This document shows, one piece after another, positions 1 through 6,928 of a stretch of 16,246 nt of DNA; the first letter of the stretch is position 1; each line of letters starts with the position of its first letter. Source of the DNA: Acidobacteriota bacterium (lineage in GTDB: Bacteria; Acidobacteriota; Aminicenantia; Aminicenantales; Aminicenantaceae). Made by a program: the position numbers and the translations under genes. The notes beneath the pieces are model-generated. The model was not told the DNA's origin, searched no databases, and saw only the letters and a list, made by a program, of their open reading frames with translations. Location: assembly GCA_030609975.1 (NCBI GenBank), contig JAUWSR010000043.1, positions 1 to 16,246 on the forward strand. Direction: 5' to 3'.

Positions 1-1154
1 AGATGAGCTCCCTGGTCGGACGCCGTATAGAACACTTTTTTATCCTGAGGCGAGATCCAGAGGTCATGGTCATCTCCGCCTGCTCCGCGCCAGGGTTTTC
101 CAGAAAACTTCTTCCCTCCATCTTTTGAAAACTGGAAAATGCGCGCGATGACATAGATCAGGTTGTCATCCAAGGGGTTTATGGCGATGCGCCCGTGATA
201 CATGGGCCGGCTGGTGTGGCGGAGTAGATACCGCCATGTCTCTCCCCCATCGTCCGAACGATAGACTCCCGGACCGGGAACACTCATGTCTGCAGGCAGC
301 TTGTCACTGGCTTCCACACTGGCGACAATGGTCTGAGGATCGCTGCGGTAGATATCCAGTCCAATGCGGCCCAACTCACCCTCAGGAAGTCCCTGCGTGA
401 GCTTCCTCCAGTTCTCTCCCCCATCCTTACTTTTGAATATGCCGCAGTTAGGTCCTCCACTGTAAAATGTCCAGGGTTTGCGCAAACGATGATACATGCC
501 GGTATAAAGGACATCTGGATCTGAAGGATGCATCTTGATCTCGGTGCAGCCCGTTTTGCCATCATCCGGAAGGCCATTTGTCAACTTAATCCAGGTCTCA
601 CCTCCATCCGCGGTCTTATAGAGTCCACGCGAACCTGAGTAGCCCCACAGGCTGCCCACAGCGGCAACATAAACGATGTCCGCGTCAGAGGGGTGAGTGG
701 CGATACGAGCGATCTGAAATGTATCCTCAAGCCCCATGCGGGTGAAAGTTTTGCCGCCATCTGTGGACTTATAGATCCCATCTCCCCAGCCGCTGCTGTT
801 GCGGTTATTCGCCTCGCCGGTGCCCACCCAAATGATGTTGGGATCTCGCTGGAAAAAGGCCACATCCCCGATGGATCCGCTGCCGTAACTGTCAAAGATA
901 GGCGTCCAAGTCTGGCCGGCATTGCTGGATTTAAATACACCACCTGAGGCGCTCCCCACCAGTACCACTCGCCAGTCTGTATCCAGAGCGTCCAAGGCTG
1001 AGATACGCCCCATCATGTTGGCCGGTCCGATGTTCCGCCAACGGAAACCTTGAAACAGATGGTCTTGTGATTCCTGTGCGGCGAGTTGGCCGCTAAAAGC
1101 CAGGGTTATGCCGAATAGAATAAGCAAAAGATAACAGCGAGTTCTCCCTTTCAT
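1..1154 (-). CDS. Secreted VPS10/BNR-repeat beta-propeller protein (partial, C-terminus outside window)
   Basis: The frame is open from an ATG at 1154 to the left edge, giving 384 codons without a stop. An AGGAG box (1163-1167) lies 8 bases before the ATG. Residues 1-27 are a signal peptide: MKGRTR, a hydrophobic stretch, then a likely cut near QLAAQ. The mature part carries repeated Asp-box motifs of the type S-x-D-G-G-x-T-W/F at about residues 77-83, 130-137, 181-188, 242-249, 300-307 and 343-350. These mark successive blades of a sortilin/VPS10-like or BNR propeller. Family members are often annotated as glycosyl hydrolase or VPS10-domain protein and usually exceed 900 residues, so more than half is probably missing here. 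Most have no proven activity. Binding of sugar or protein outside the inner membrane is a guess. The next gene is divergent, 144 bases away. Confidence 0.9.
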   Translation of the reverse strand, partial: MKGRTRCYLLLILFGITLAFSGQLAAQESQDHLFQGFRWRNIGPANMMGRISALDALDTDWRVVLVGSASGGVFKSSNAGQTWTPIFDSYGSGSIGDVAFFQRDPNIIWVGTGEANNRNSSGWGDGIYKSTDGGKTFTRMGLEDTFQIARIATHPSDADIVYVAAVGSLWGYSGSRGLYKTADGGETWIKLTNGLPDDGKTGCTEIKMHPSDPDVLYTGMYHRLRKPWTFYSGGPNCGIFKSKDGGENWRKLTQGLPEGELGRIGLDIYRSDPQTIVASVEASDKLPADMSVPGPGVYRSDDGGETWRYLLRHTSRPMYHGRIAINPLDDNLIYVIARIFQFSKDGGKKFSGKPWRGAGGDDHDLWISPQDKKVFYTASDQGAH

Positions 1155-1273
1155 ATCTCATTCTCCTTTCTGACTTGGATAAAAAAAACGTCAATTTTCA
1201 TGGATTTTCTGGTTGGAACATGTGTATTGTATCACCATGGGCAAAAGCTGAAAACCTAAGCCAAGTCTAAACG

Positions 1274-1279
1274 TATAAT
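1274..1279 (+). promoter_or_regulatory. Possible -10 box for the TIGR04076-type gene
   Basis: A perfect TATAAT hexamer sits 19 bases before the ATG at 1299. I find no good -35 hexamer 16-18 bases upstream. Transcription from this box would start almost at the AAGGAG ribosome binding site (1285-1290), leaving a very short leader. This is a weak call made on the hexamer alone. Confidence 0.25.
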
Positions 1280-1298
1280 CCCACAAGGAGAAATCACC

Positions 1299-1718
1299 AT
1301 GAAACGAAGGGAATTCATTGAGAAAGCGGGTTATGGCGCAGCCGGAATTGCAGCTTCACCGATCTCCAAAACGACTTTGAATGCAAAAGAACCGGTGGTG
1401 CTTAGGCGCTACGACATGGAAGTGGAAGTCTATGAGGTCGGGAAGAAAACGCGGTGTCATGATCTGGGAGAAAAGTTCACATATCCTCAGGATATGGGCA
1501 AGATCTGCAACTTCCTGGCAAGCGCTCTGGACCCGGTATTGACCTCGCTCAATGCAGGTGCCATCTATCCTTGGAAGTACGCAGGTACCCCCTATGAAAA
1601 AGTGATCGATCCCGATGGAGTGACGACCGAGTATATCCGCTGTCCCGATCCCTCAGAGGCAGGTATCGTCGTAAAGATCACACGCACATTCAAGAGTAAA
1701 CGTACCGTCGAGCTTTAA
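1299..1718 (+). CDS. Tat-exported TIGR04076-family-like protein
   Basis: This 139-residue protein starts at an ATG 8 bases after AAGGAG (1285-1290). The N-terminus has a twin-arginine signal: KRREFIEK at residues 2-9, then a small, weakly hydrophobic Gly/Ala stretch ending near residue 20-30. The mature part resembles the small TIGR04076 family. It opens with a short strand (EVEVYEV) followed by a Cys and DLGEKF. It then has KICNF, a helix, LNAGAIYPWKY (the family's G-G-x-x-P-W region) and a late Cys in EYIRCPDP before a closing VVKITR strand. Family members are usually cytoplasmic and of unknown function. Tat export suggests the protein folds, perhaps with a bound metal or cofactor, before crossing the membrane; that is inference. 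It stands alone between a divergent and a convergent gene. Confidence 0.7.
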   Translation: MKRREFIEKAGYGAAGIAASPISKTTLNAKEPVVLRRYDMEVEVYEVGKKTRCHDLGEKFTYPQDMGKICNFLASALDPVLTSLNAGAIYPWKYAGTPYEKVIDPDGVTTEYIRCPDPSEAGIVVKITRTFKSKRTVEL

Positions 1719-1785
1719 TCAAACAGCGATATCACAGCTGCTGAATGTGAGGAATGAGTCTATTTTTTATTAAAAAGGGGCTCGC

Positions 1786-2901
1786 TCAATTGCCGTTTTT
1801 GCAAGGGTCAGGATTATCTGTTATGGGCTCATCGTCGATGATGATCTTCACATCGAAATCCGTGCCACGTTGGAATACCATTTCGTCTTCATCATTGTAC
1901 TTGATCTCAGGCTGACCTTCGTAAGACGCCACAACCTTGAAATGGACTCCTGTATCCATAAATTCACCCTCGAATTCGATCATAAAATTCAGGATTCCTG
2001 TTTCGTCATCAAGCTGTGAAGTATTTGTAGCTACGACATTTACGGCTTTGAGTTTTCCAAAATTCAACCAGGGGCCGCTGGAATTGAGGATCAACACGCC
2101 GCCTTCATAGATCGTTTCATATGTATCAGGTGCAGCAAGGGGAGTTACTTGAGCAAGTTTTGCCTGCTTAAAAATGAAGCCGTCTCCAAGAGCCTTCAAT
2201 GTGTTCCCGATCTGACCGGGAGCGCCCCCTTTGAACATTTCTTTCCAGTATTTGGTATTAAAATCCGGGCCCAATTCGTTACAAGTGCTGAATTCCCCGT
2301 AAATCACTTTGGGTTTTTTGACATCGTCTAAATCAGGCATATCAGAGAAAGCGGTGTCACTGATCGCTATGGTGGCATCAAACTCGTAGTCCCGTTGGAA
2401 AACAGGATTGTCGTAATCGTCGTATTTTACTTCTGGAGTTCCCTCATAAGTAGCCGTAACCTGGTAGTACACGCCTGTGTTGTCGAACCGGCCGGAAAAT
2501 GTGAGCTCGAAACTTAACCAACCTTCACCATCTGTGGTGGATTGGTTCAATGCTACGATCTTGGTATCTTTAAGCTTTCCTTTGTTCAGCCAAGGGCCGC
2601 TGGAATTGAGCATCAATTCACCCATGACATAAGTTGTCGTGTGTTGTCCCGGACCGACAGCGACAGTATCATTAAGAACGGCTTTTTTAAAGATAAAACC
2701 TTGTCCCACCGCCATCAAGGTGTTGCCGGGTTGGCCCGGACCGCCGCCTTTGAACATCTCTTTCCAGAATTTCGTGGAAAAATCACCGTCTCCTGAATTG
2801 AAGGTGTCATAGATGACCATAATCTTGTCCTTGTCTTTTTTAGCCGTCAGGCCTAGGGTCAAGACAAGCAGACACATACCAAAAATGACTAACTTTTTCA
2901 T
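1786..2901 (-). CDS. Secreted protein with two tandem copies of an unknown domain
   Basis: This 371-residue protein has a Sec signal peptide (MKKLVIF, hydrophobic to about residue 20). GGAGG (2907-2911) lies 5 bases before the ATG at 2901. I do not recognise the family. The mature part is an internal duplication, with copy 1 at about residues 27-182 and copy 2 at about 197-357. Both copies share, in order, a VIY start, FWKEMFKGG or YWKEMFKGG, PGQ-x-GNTL, GFIFK, LNSSGPWLN-x-GKLK, a TGV strand, YEG-x-PE-x-KY, VFQR and a closing FD-x-x-I-x-I strand. The strand-rich pattern with conserved Gly, Trp and Asn suggests a beta-sandwich or binding module outside the cytoplasm. That is inference. A single Cys near the C-terminus (CKNGN) and another in copy 2 could pair. 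The gene converges on the TIGR04076-type gene. Confidence 0.85.
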   Translation of the reverse strand: MKKLVIFGMCLLVLTLGLTAKKDKDKIMVIYDTFNSGDGDFSTKFWKEMFKGGGPGQPGNTLMAVGQGFIFKKAVLNDTVAVGPGQHTTTYVMGELMLNSSGPWLNKGKLKDTKIVALNQSTTDGEGWLSFELTFSGRFDNTGVYYQVTATYEGTPEVKYDDYDNPVFQRDYEFDATIAISDTAFSDMPDLDDVKKPKVIYGEFSTCNELGPDFNTKYWKEMFKGGAPGQIGNTLKALGDGFIFKQAKLAQVTPLAAPDTYETIYEGGVLILNSSGPWLNFGKLKAVNVVATNTSQLDDETGILNFMIEFEGEFMDTGVHFKVVASYEGQPEIKYNDEDEMVFQRGTDFDVKIIIDDEPITDNPDPCKNGN

Positions 2902-2923
2902 AATATCCTCCGCTTCCTTAGCA

Positions 2924-2944
2924 TCGACTTATATGATTAGTCGA
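2924..2944 (-). promoter_or_regulatory. Inverted repeat over a possible -10 box upstream of the duplicated-domain gene
   Basis: Six-base arms TCGACT and AGTCGA flank a 9-base AT-rich centre. Read on the minus strand, the repeat contains TATAAG (2928-2933), a plausible -10 box for the gene starting at 2901. The best -35 candidate (TTGTAT) is only 15 bases upstream. The repeat could be an operator or a hairpin near the 5' end of the message. Confidence 0.3.
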
Positions 2945-3034
2945 ATAAATACAATTTCAGTGTAGTAATTTTAAATAAAAAAGTAAAGAGGGATACGGAA
3001 CATAGTATAAGGTCAACCAGGGAGACCAATAACA

Positions 3035-3085
3035 TCATTCATAACGCAGCGCATCAATGGGATCTGCCGGGCCTCGCAATGGGCA
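3035..3085 (-). pseudogene. C-terminal remnant of an FtsX/MacB-type ABC transporter permease
   Basis: Read on the minus strand, bases 3076 down to 3035 encode RGPADPIDALRYE followed at once by a TGA stop (3035-3037). A tail of the form DP-[IV]-[DE]-ALR-[YH]-E-stop is the typical last line of FtsX-domain permeases such as MacB. Upstream the frame stays open for about 27 more codons, then meets a stop, and nothing there resembles the transmembrane segments a permease needs. The piece lies between two divergent genes. I read it as the tail of a permease gene whose body was deleted. Chance similarity is possible, but the match ends exactly at a stop codon. Confidence 0.6.
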
Positions 3086-3130
3086 TAAATAGTTATAGAT
3101 AATTTCGACACTGGGATAATTCAGGTTAAA

Positions 3131-3159
3131 TTGTTCCGGATGGATGAGTATGATAGAAT
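3131..3159 (+). promoter_or_regulatory. Sigma70-type promoter of the exported methyltransferase gene
   Basis: A -35-like TTGTTC (3131-3136) is followed after 17 bases by TAGAAT (3154-3159). TG at 3151-3152 gives an extended -10. Transcription would start near 3166, about 19 bases before the ATG at 3185. The promoter covers a longer possible upstream start at 3131 (a TTG), so that start can be set aside. Confidence 0.6.
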
Positions 3160-3184
3160 TTCATATTGTAAAAAAGGAAATCCG

Positions 3185-4120
3185 ATGAAAAAGGCTATTC
3201 TCGCTATACTCGGCGCTTGTTTGCTGATATCACTCACTCCCCTCGCCCAGGAGCCCTTCTATCAGGATGTTTTTCGTTGGGATGTCCCCTATGTCCCCAC
3301 TCCTCAAGAGGTTGTGGAGGAAATGCTCTCTATGGCGGACATCGGGCCGAACGATGTTCTCTACGATCTGGGATGCGGGGACGGGCGTATCGTTGTGACC
3401 GCAGCCAAAAGATTCGGGATCAAGGGTATTGGAGTGGATATCGATCCGGCCCGGATCACGGAATGTCATGTCAATGCAGTCAATGCTGAGGTGGAAGATC
3501 AGGTTACGTTTATAAACGAAGATCTGTTTAAGGTCGATTTCAGCGAAGCTTCCGTCCTCACTCTCTATCTTTTAAATTCAGTCAATCTTCGGCTTCGGCC
3601 CAAGCTCTTCGAACTGCTCAAACCGGGAACTCGAGTGGTCTCACATGATTTCAGCATGGCGGACTGGGAGGCGGATGAAAAAACCGACCTGTTTGTTGAT
3701 CATAAATATCATTACATCTATTTTTGGGTCATACCCGCCAACCTCAGCGGTCTTTGGACACTTTCCCTCCCCTCCGAACTGTCTCGATTTCCGGTCAAGT
3801 TGGAGATCGAACAAGAATTCCAACAAATAGAAGGCCATTTAAAAATCAAAAATATGCAAATCCCTATAGAAGAAGCAAGAATAGTTGGTGATAAACTGAC
3901 ATTCAACTGGGTTCAAAAAAGTACAAACGGCCCGCGCACCTGGTCCTTTGAAGGTCGGGCAACAGGACACTCCTTGACAGGTCTTGTTTCCTCGGATTCT
4001 CGAGAAAAACAACCAAACCTAAATTGGAAAGCCGAAAGGGAGCCCAATTCTATGAGACCCCTTGATCCTGAAACGGATCGGGGAAAATCCCTCGCTGAAG
4101 TATGGTCACGGATTCGATAA
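3185..4120 (+). CDS. Exported class I SAM-dependent methyltransferase
   Basis: The ATG at 3185 is preferred because AAGGA (3174-3178) lies 6 bases upstream and the protein then opens with a signal peptide: MKKAILAILG, hydrophobic to about residue 20, cut near AQ. Of 311 residues, about 35-185 form a Rossmann methyltransferase fold. Motif I is DLGCGDGR (61-68). The acidic loop binding the SAM ribose is GVDIDP (83-88), NED follows at 111-113 and the late motif LLKPGTRVVSHDF at about 144-156. The front part (PYVPTPQEVVEEML) is typical of bacterial proteins of unknown substrate resembling DOT1/PrmA-like methyltransferases. Residues from about 188 to the end form a strand-rich extension I do not recognise. 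A SAM enzyme with a signal peptide is odd, because SAM is not normally available outside the cytoplasm. The peptide may be an uncleaved membrane anchor instead. Confidence 0.85.
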   Translation: MKKAILAILGACLLISLTPLAQEPFYQDVFRWDVPYVPTPQEVVEEMLSMADIGPNDVLYDLGCGDGRIVVTAAKRFGIKGIGVDIDPARITECHVNAVNAEVEDQVTFINEDLFKVDFSEASVLTLYLLNSVNLRLRPKLFELLKPGTRVVSHDFSMADWEADEKTDLFVDHKYHYIYFWVIPANLSGLWTLSLPSELSRFPVKLEIEQEFQQIEGHLKIKNMQIPIEEARIVGDKLTFNWVQKSTNGPRTWSFEGRATGHSLTGLVSSDSREKQPNLNWKAEREPNSMRPLDPETDRGKSLAEVWSRIR

Positions 4121-4131
4121 AGGCAAGATAC

Positions 4132-6648
4132 CTAGAGATTCCGCAGGATTTGACGGAATCGCCGCACTCTCACTTCAGGAGTTATCTCCTCAATCATAGG
4201 GAGGATAACGTCTCTCACATCTTTTTTCAGGGTGTTGTCTAACAGTTCGATGGCAAAGGCTCGGGAATTTGTAGTGCCGGTCTTAAGATTTTGGTAGGCT
4301 TTGGATATATCTTCACGGGGATAATACAGTCCCAACAGTTTAAAGATATTCATGATGGTATTATCGAGTCTTCTCTGGAGTGATCTCTTTTCCGCCTCAT
4401 TATTATCGGTCGTTTCCAGCCCCTGCAGTGCAATATAACTCCGGCAATATCTCCGGATAAGATCTTGGGTTTTTCGCTTGGCTGCTTTTTCATGAACATG
4501 GACGTTTGCACGTTCAGAACGGATGCGGTCCAAAGCATCGATGATCAGTGATTCCAGCTCCTCAGACTTGCCCTCCATTTCATCCGTCAAGACATCAAAA
4601 GCGTCCTGGCTGCCTACGCGCGCCAAAACAGACACCAAAGCAGAACGCAGCTCCATTTCAACCTTGCTGTCTCTTATATATTTCTCTAAAGCGGGCAGAG
4701 CCGTATCTCCATAAAGTTTTAGGGCTGAGACAGCGTCTTCCCGGGTAAAAGGATTTTTCAGCTTCTGGATGATGCTGACAATATGCTCCTTCCTCCCAAG
4801 TCTGCCGGCACTTTCGATGGCATACCGGGAGACATCGGGAGATTCATCGCGGATCAGGGCATCCAGTTTCTGAACTATGCCCGCATTCGGTTCCATCATA
4901 CCGATGGCTTTAGCCAGTTCCATTTTTTCAACCTCGGACTCCTGCTGGTTTTCCATGATCTTGTCGGCATGGGTTCCCATGAGCTGCTGATAGCTGTCCA
5001 AGGACATGATCTCTTTGATATCGGTGATCAAACCCTCTTGACTGAGGTCATCATCGATGTCCGGATACCAGCTCACACCTTGGGCATTAAAAAGATCGGA
5101 CAAGGAGGAAACCTTCACCTCATCCACCTTGTGATAGATCATCTGCTTAACGTCAGGTGTGAGCTTATCGTGCTCCAAAAGATCAAAAAGATGCATTGCA
5201 AAAAGTACGGAACTGCGGTTGCGGCTGTCCAAGGTATCAAATACCATTTTGGCGTGATCTACATCCAATTGCTCGGCTACGACCTCGTCTGCCCGACGTC
5301 GTTTCAGAGGAATATTCTGAAGGATCACGGAAATATACTCCTTGTGCACTTTAAGAATCAGGATGATCCAGACCAGAGTGAGAGCCACGACACCAAAAGC
5401 AAGATAGACTGCAAAAGTGGTATCTTTTATACTGCTGAGATAGGGAATTTCTTCGACACCTCCCAATTTGCTGGCTATAAAACCACCCACAAAGAGTATT
5501 ATGGCTGCCAGGACTTTAGCGAACCGGCTCAAGAACATGTCGATGAAAGGCCGCACCTTGTGCCTGAGGTCCAGCTCCAAAGGGATGTAAAGGATCTCCT
5601 TGACGGATTGATTCAGAGAAAAATTCAAGCTTTCTTCACTTCCTTTGACAGCGATCATCATGGGCAGTGTCAGAGCGATTATTATCACGCCTAGAGAACC
5701 CAGCATCAACACAGCCGGAGCCAGCAGGAGTGTGAGGCGGATTCCAAAGTTTTTCAACACATTCCTGGTCGAGAGAAGCTGAAGGAAAAAGGCAAAGGCA
5801 GTCAAACAACCATAAAAAAGGCCAAAAAAGGCCTGCATTTCCTTCTTACTCACAAAAGCATACTCGACCACTGAGCTGAATTGAAAATCGATGAAGGTGG
5901 AGATAATGCCCGTTGTGATTACGATGCCTGCGAGCAGAATAAGATAACGGTTTTTACGAACGATCTGATAACTCTCTTTAAAACCCACGGTTTTCCGGAC
6001 AGAAGCAGCCTTTTTGTCAGGAGATGTTTGAGATTGAGTTTTCCGTACAGTAAAAATGGCATTGACGACAAATATACAGACAAAAAGAAGAAAACAGGCA
6101 AGAGGCAGGAGCCATCTTCCCAAATTGGCATCGGTCATGAACTTGGCAGCGAACCCTCCTAGAGCACCGCCTAGAATCCCACCGCTCCCACAGATACCGA
6201 TCAATCGTCTGGCCTCCCTGGGATTAAAGACTTCGGTAAGGGTCAGACCGAAGTAGGTCATAAGTACTACAACAAGAACGCTGGCCCAGATCCAGAAGAG
6301 ATATGTAAGGACCGTCCCCCCTGAATCTAAGAAGAATTGAAACAACAATCCTGTAAAGATAAAGAATACCAAGCTTGCATTGATCAACAATCGGTACGGA
6401 ACTCGAGACTGGGCCCTTGAGAGCAGAATGACCACGAAGCCTGTGACGACCGCAGATAGCATATACGCTAAAGGCAGACCTTGACTTGACACACTGTTTA
6501 AAAGCTGAGTATAACGAAGGGCCTTTATGATGGTGTGGGGTGCAGTGATGAGAAAGAAAAAGGTAAAAAGCAGGAAGACCAAAGGGCCTTCCCCGGATTT
6601 GATATCAACAAAACGAAAGAACAGTTGCTTGAGGCGGCTTTTCCCCAT
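4132..6648 (-). CDS. Npt1/Npt2-type nucleotide transporter-like MFS protein fused to HEAT-like repeats
   Basis: From the ATG at 6648 the protein has 838 residues. An in-frame GTG at 6678 would add ten. Neither has a clear ribosome binding site, so the start is uncertain. Residues about 20-435 hold some 10-12 hydrophobic helices in the pattern of the ATP/ADP-translocase-like (TLC) branch of the major facilitator superfamily. They include LTEVFNPREARRLIG with a Gly-rich segment (about 137-165) and the family stretch NQSVKEILYIPLELDLRHKVRPFID (about 346-370). A cytoplasmic region of about 390 residues follows, with HEAT-like helical repeats clearest at about 570-700 (for example YAIESAGRLGRKEHIVSIIQKL and DAVSALKLYGDTALPAL). 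Intracellular parasites use this family to import ATP, but free-living bacteria carry HEAT-fused members of unknown substrate. ATP import should not be assumed. Confidence 0.85.
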   Translation of the reverse strand: MGKSRLKQLFFRFVDIKSGEGPLVFLLFTFFFLITAPHTIIKALRYTQLLNSVSSQGLPLAYMLSAVVTGFVVILLSRAQSRVPYRLLINASLVFFIFTGLLFQFFLDSGGTVLTYLFWIWASVLVVVLMTYFGLTLTEVFNPREARRLIGICGSGGILGGALGGFAAKFMTDANLGRWLLPLACFLLFVCIFVVNAIFTVRKTQSQTSPDKKAASVRKTVGFKESYQIVRKNRYLILLAGIVITTGIISTFIDFQFSSVVEYAFVSKKEMQAFFGLFYGCLTAFAFFLQLLSTRNVLKNFGIRLTLLLAPAVLMLGSLGVIIIALTLPMMIAVKGSEESLNFSLNQSVKEILYIPLELDLRHKVRPFIDMFLSRFAKVLAAIILFVGGFIASKLGGVEEIPYLSSIKDTTFAVYLAFGVVALTLVWIILILKVHKEYISVILQNIPLKRRRADEVVAEQLDVDHAKMVFDTLDSRNRSSVLFAMHLFDLLEHDKLTPDVKQMIYHKVDEVKVSSLSDLFNAQGVSWYPDIDDDLSQEGLITDIKEIMSLDSYQQLMGTHADKIMENQQESEVEKMELAKAIGMMEPNAGIVQKLDALIRDESPDVSRYAIESAGRLGRKEHIVSIIQKLKNPFTREDAVSALKLYGDTALPALEKYIRDSKVEMELRSALVSVLARVGSQDAFDVLTDEMEGKSEELESLIIDALDRIRSERANVHVHEKAAKRKTQDLIRRYCRSYIALQGLETTDNNEAEKRSLQRRLDNTIMNIFKLLGLYYPREDISKAYQNLKTGTTNSRAFAIELLDNTLKKDVRDVILPMIEEITPEVRVRRFRQILRNL

Positions 6649-6928
6649 GGTTTTTATATTACTGCCAGGACTTCTCACCCGACATTAGATAGACTAACAT
6701 ATCATAGTAAAAATGAGCTGGTCAATGCTATTCCCAGTCATCCCCTATCATCAAGATCGAGAAGCAATGCTTTAAACATCAGATATATTCCTTATGATAT
6801 TTATAACAAAACTTCAAACAGTTATGCCTCAACATAAGATAGTATCCAATGAATACTTGATTCCGCCTCCCTCAAATACGCACTGCTAATTATTATTTTC
6901 CTTTTTAGGGTGGGGGAGGCCGGTCGGG
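6649..6928. other. AT-rich intergenic spacer with no recognised gene
   Basis: This spacer lies between two minus-strand genes and should hold the end of the TPR gene's transcript and the promoter of the transporter gene. I found no convincing ORF, no strong hairpin followed by a T-run, and no clear -35/-10 pair. The short + strand frame at 6535-6837 mostly overlaps the transporter gene antisense and has no family resemblance. Confidence 0.5.

Noticed and set aside
1719..1785. Short TCACA/TGTGA stem and a T-run between the convergent genes as a terminator.
   Set aside because: The stem is only five pairs and the T-run starts more than ten bases after it, so it does not fit an intrinsic terminator well.
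3131..3184. Longer start (TTG at 3131) for the exported methyltransferase.
   Set aside because: It coincides with the -35 box and would put 18 polar residues before an evident signal peptide. The ATG at 3185 has its own ribosome binding site.
4783..5694. A 303-codon open frame on the + strand.
   Set aside because: It lies fully antisense to the transporter/HEAT gene, whose protein is clearly recognisable. The antisense product resembles no known family.
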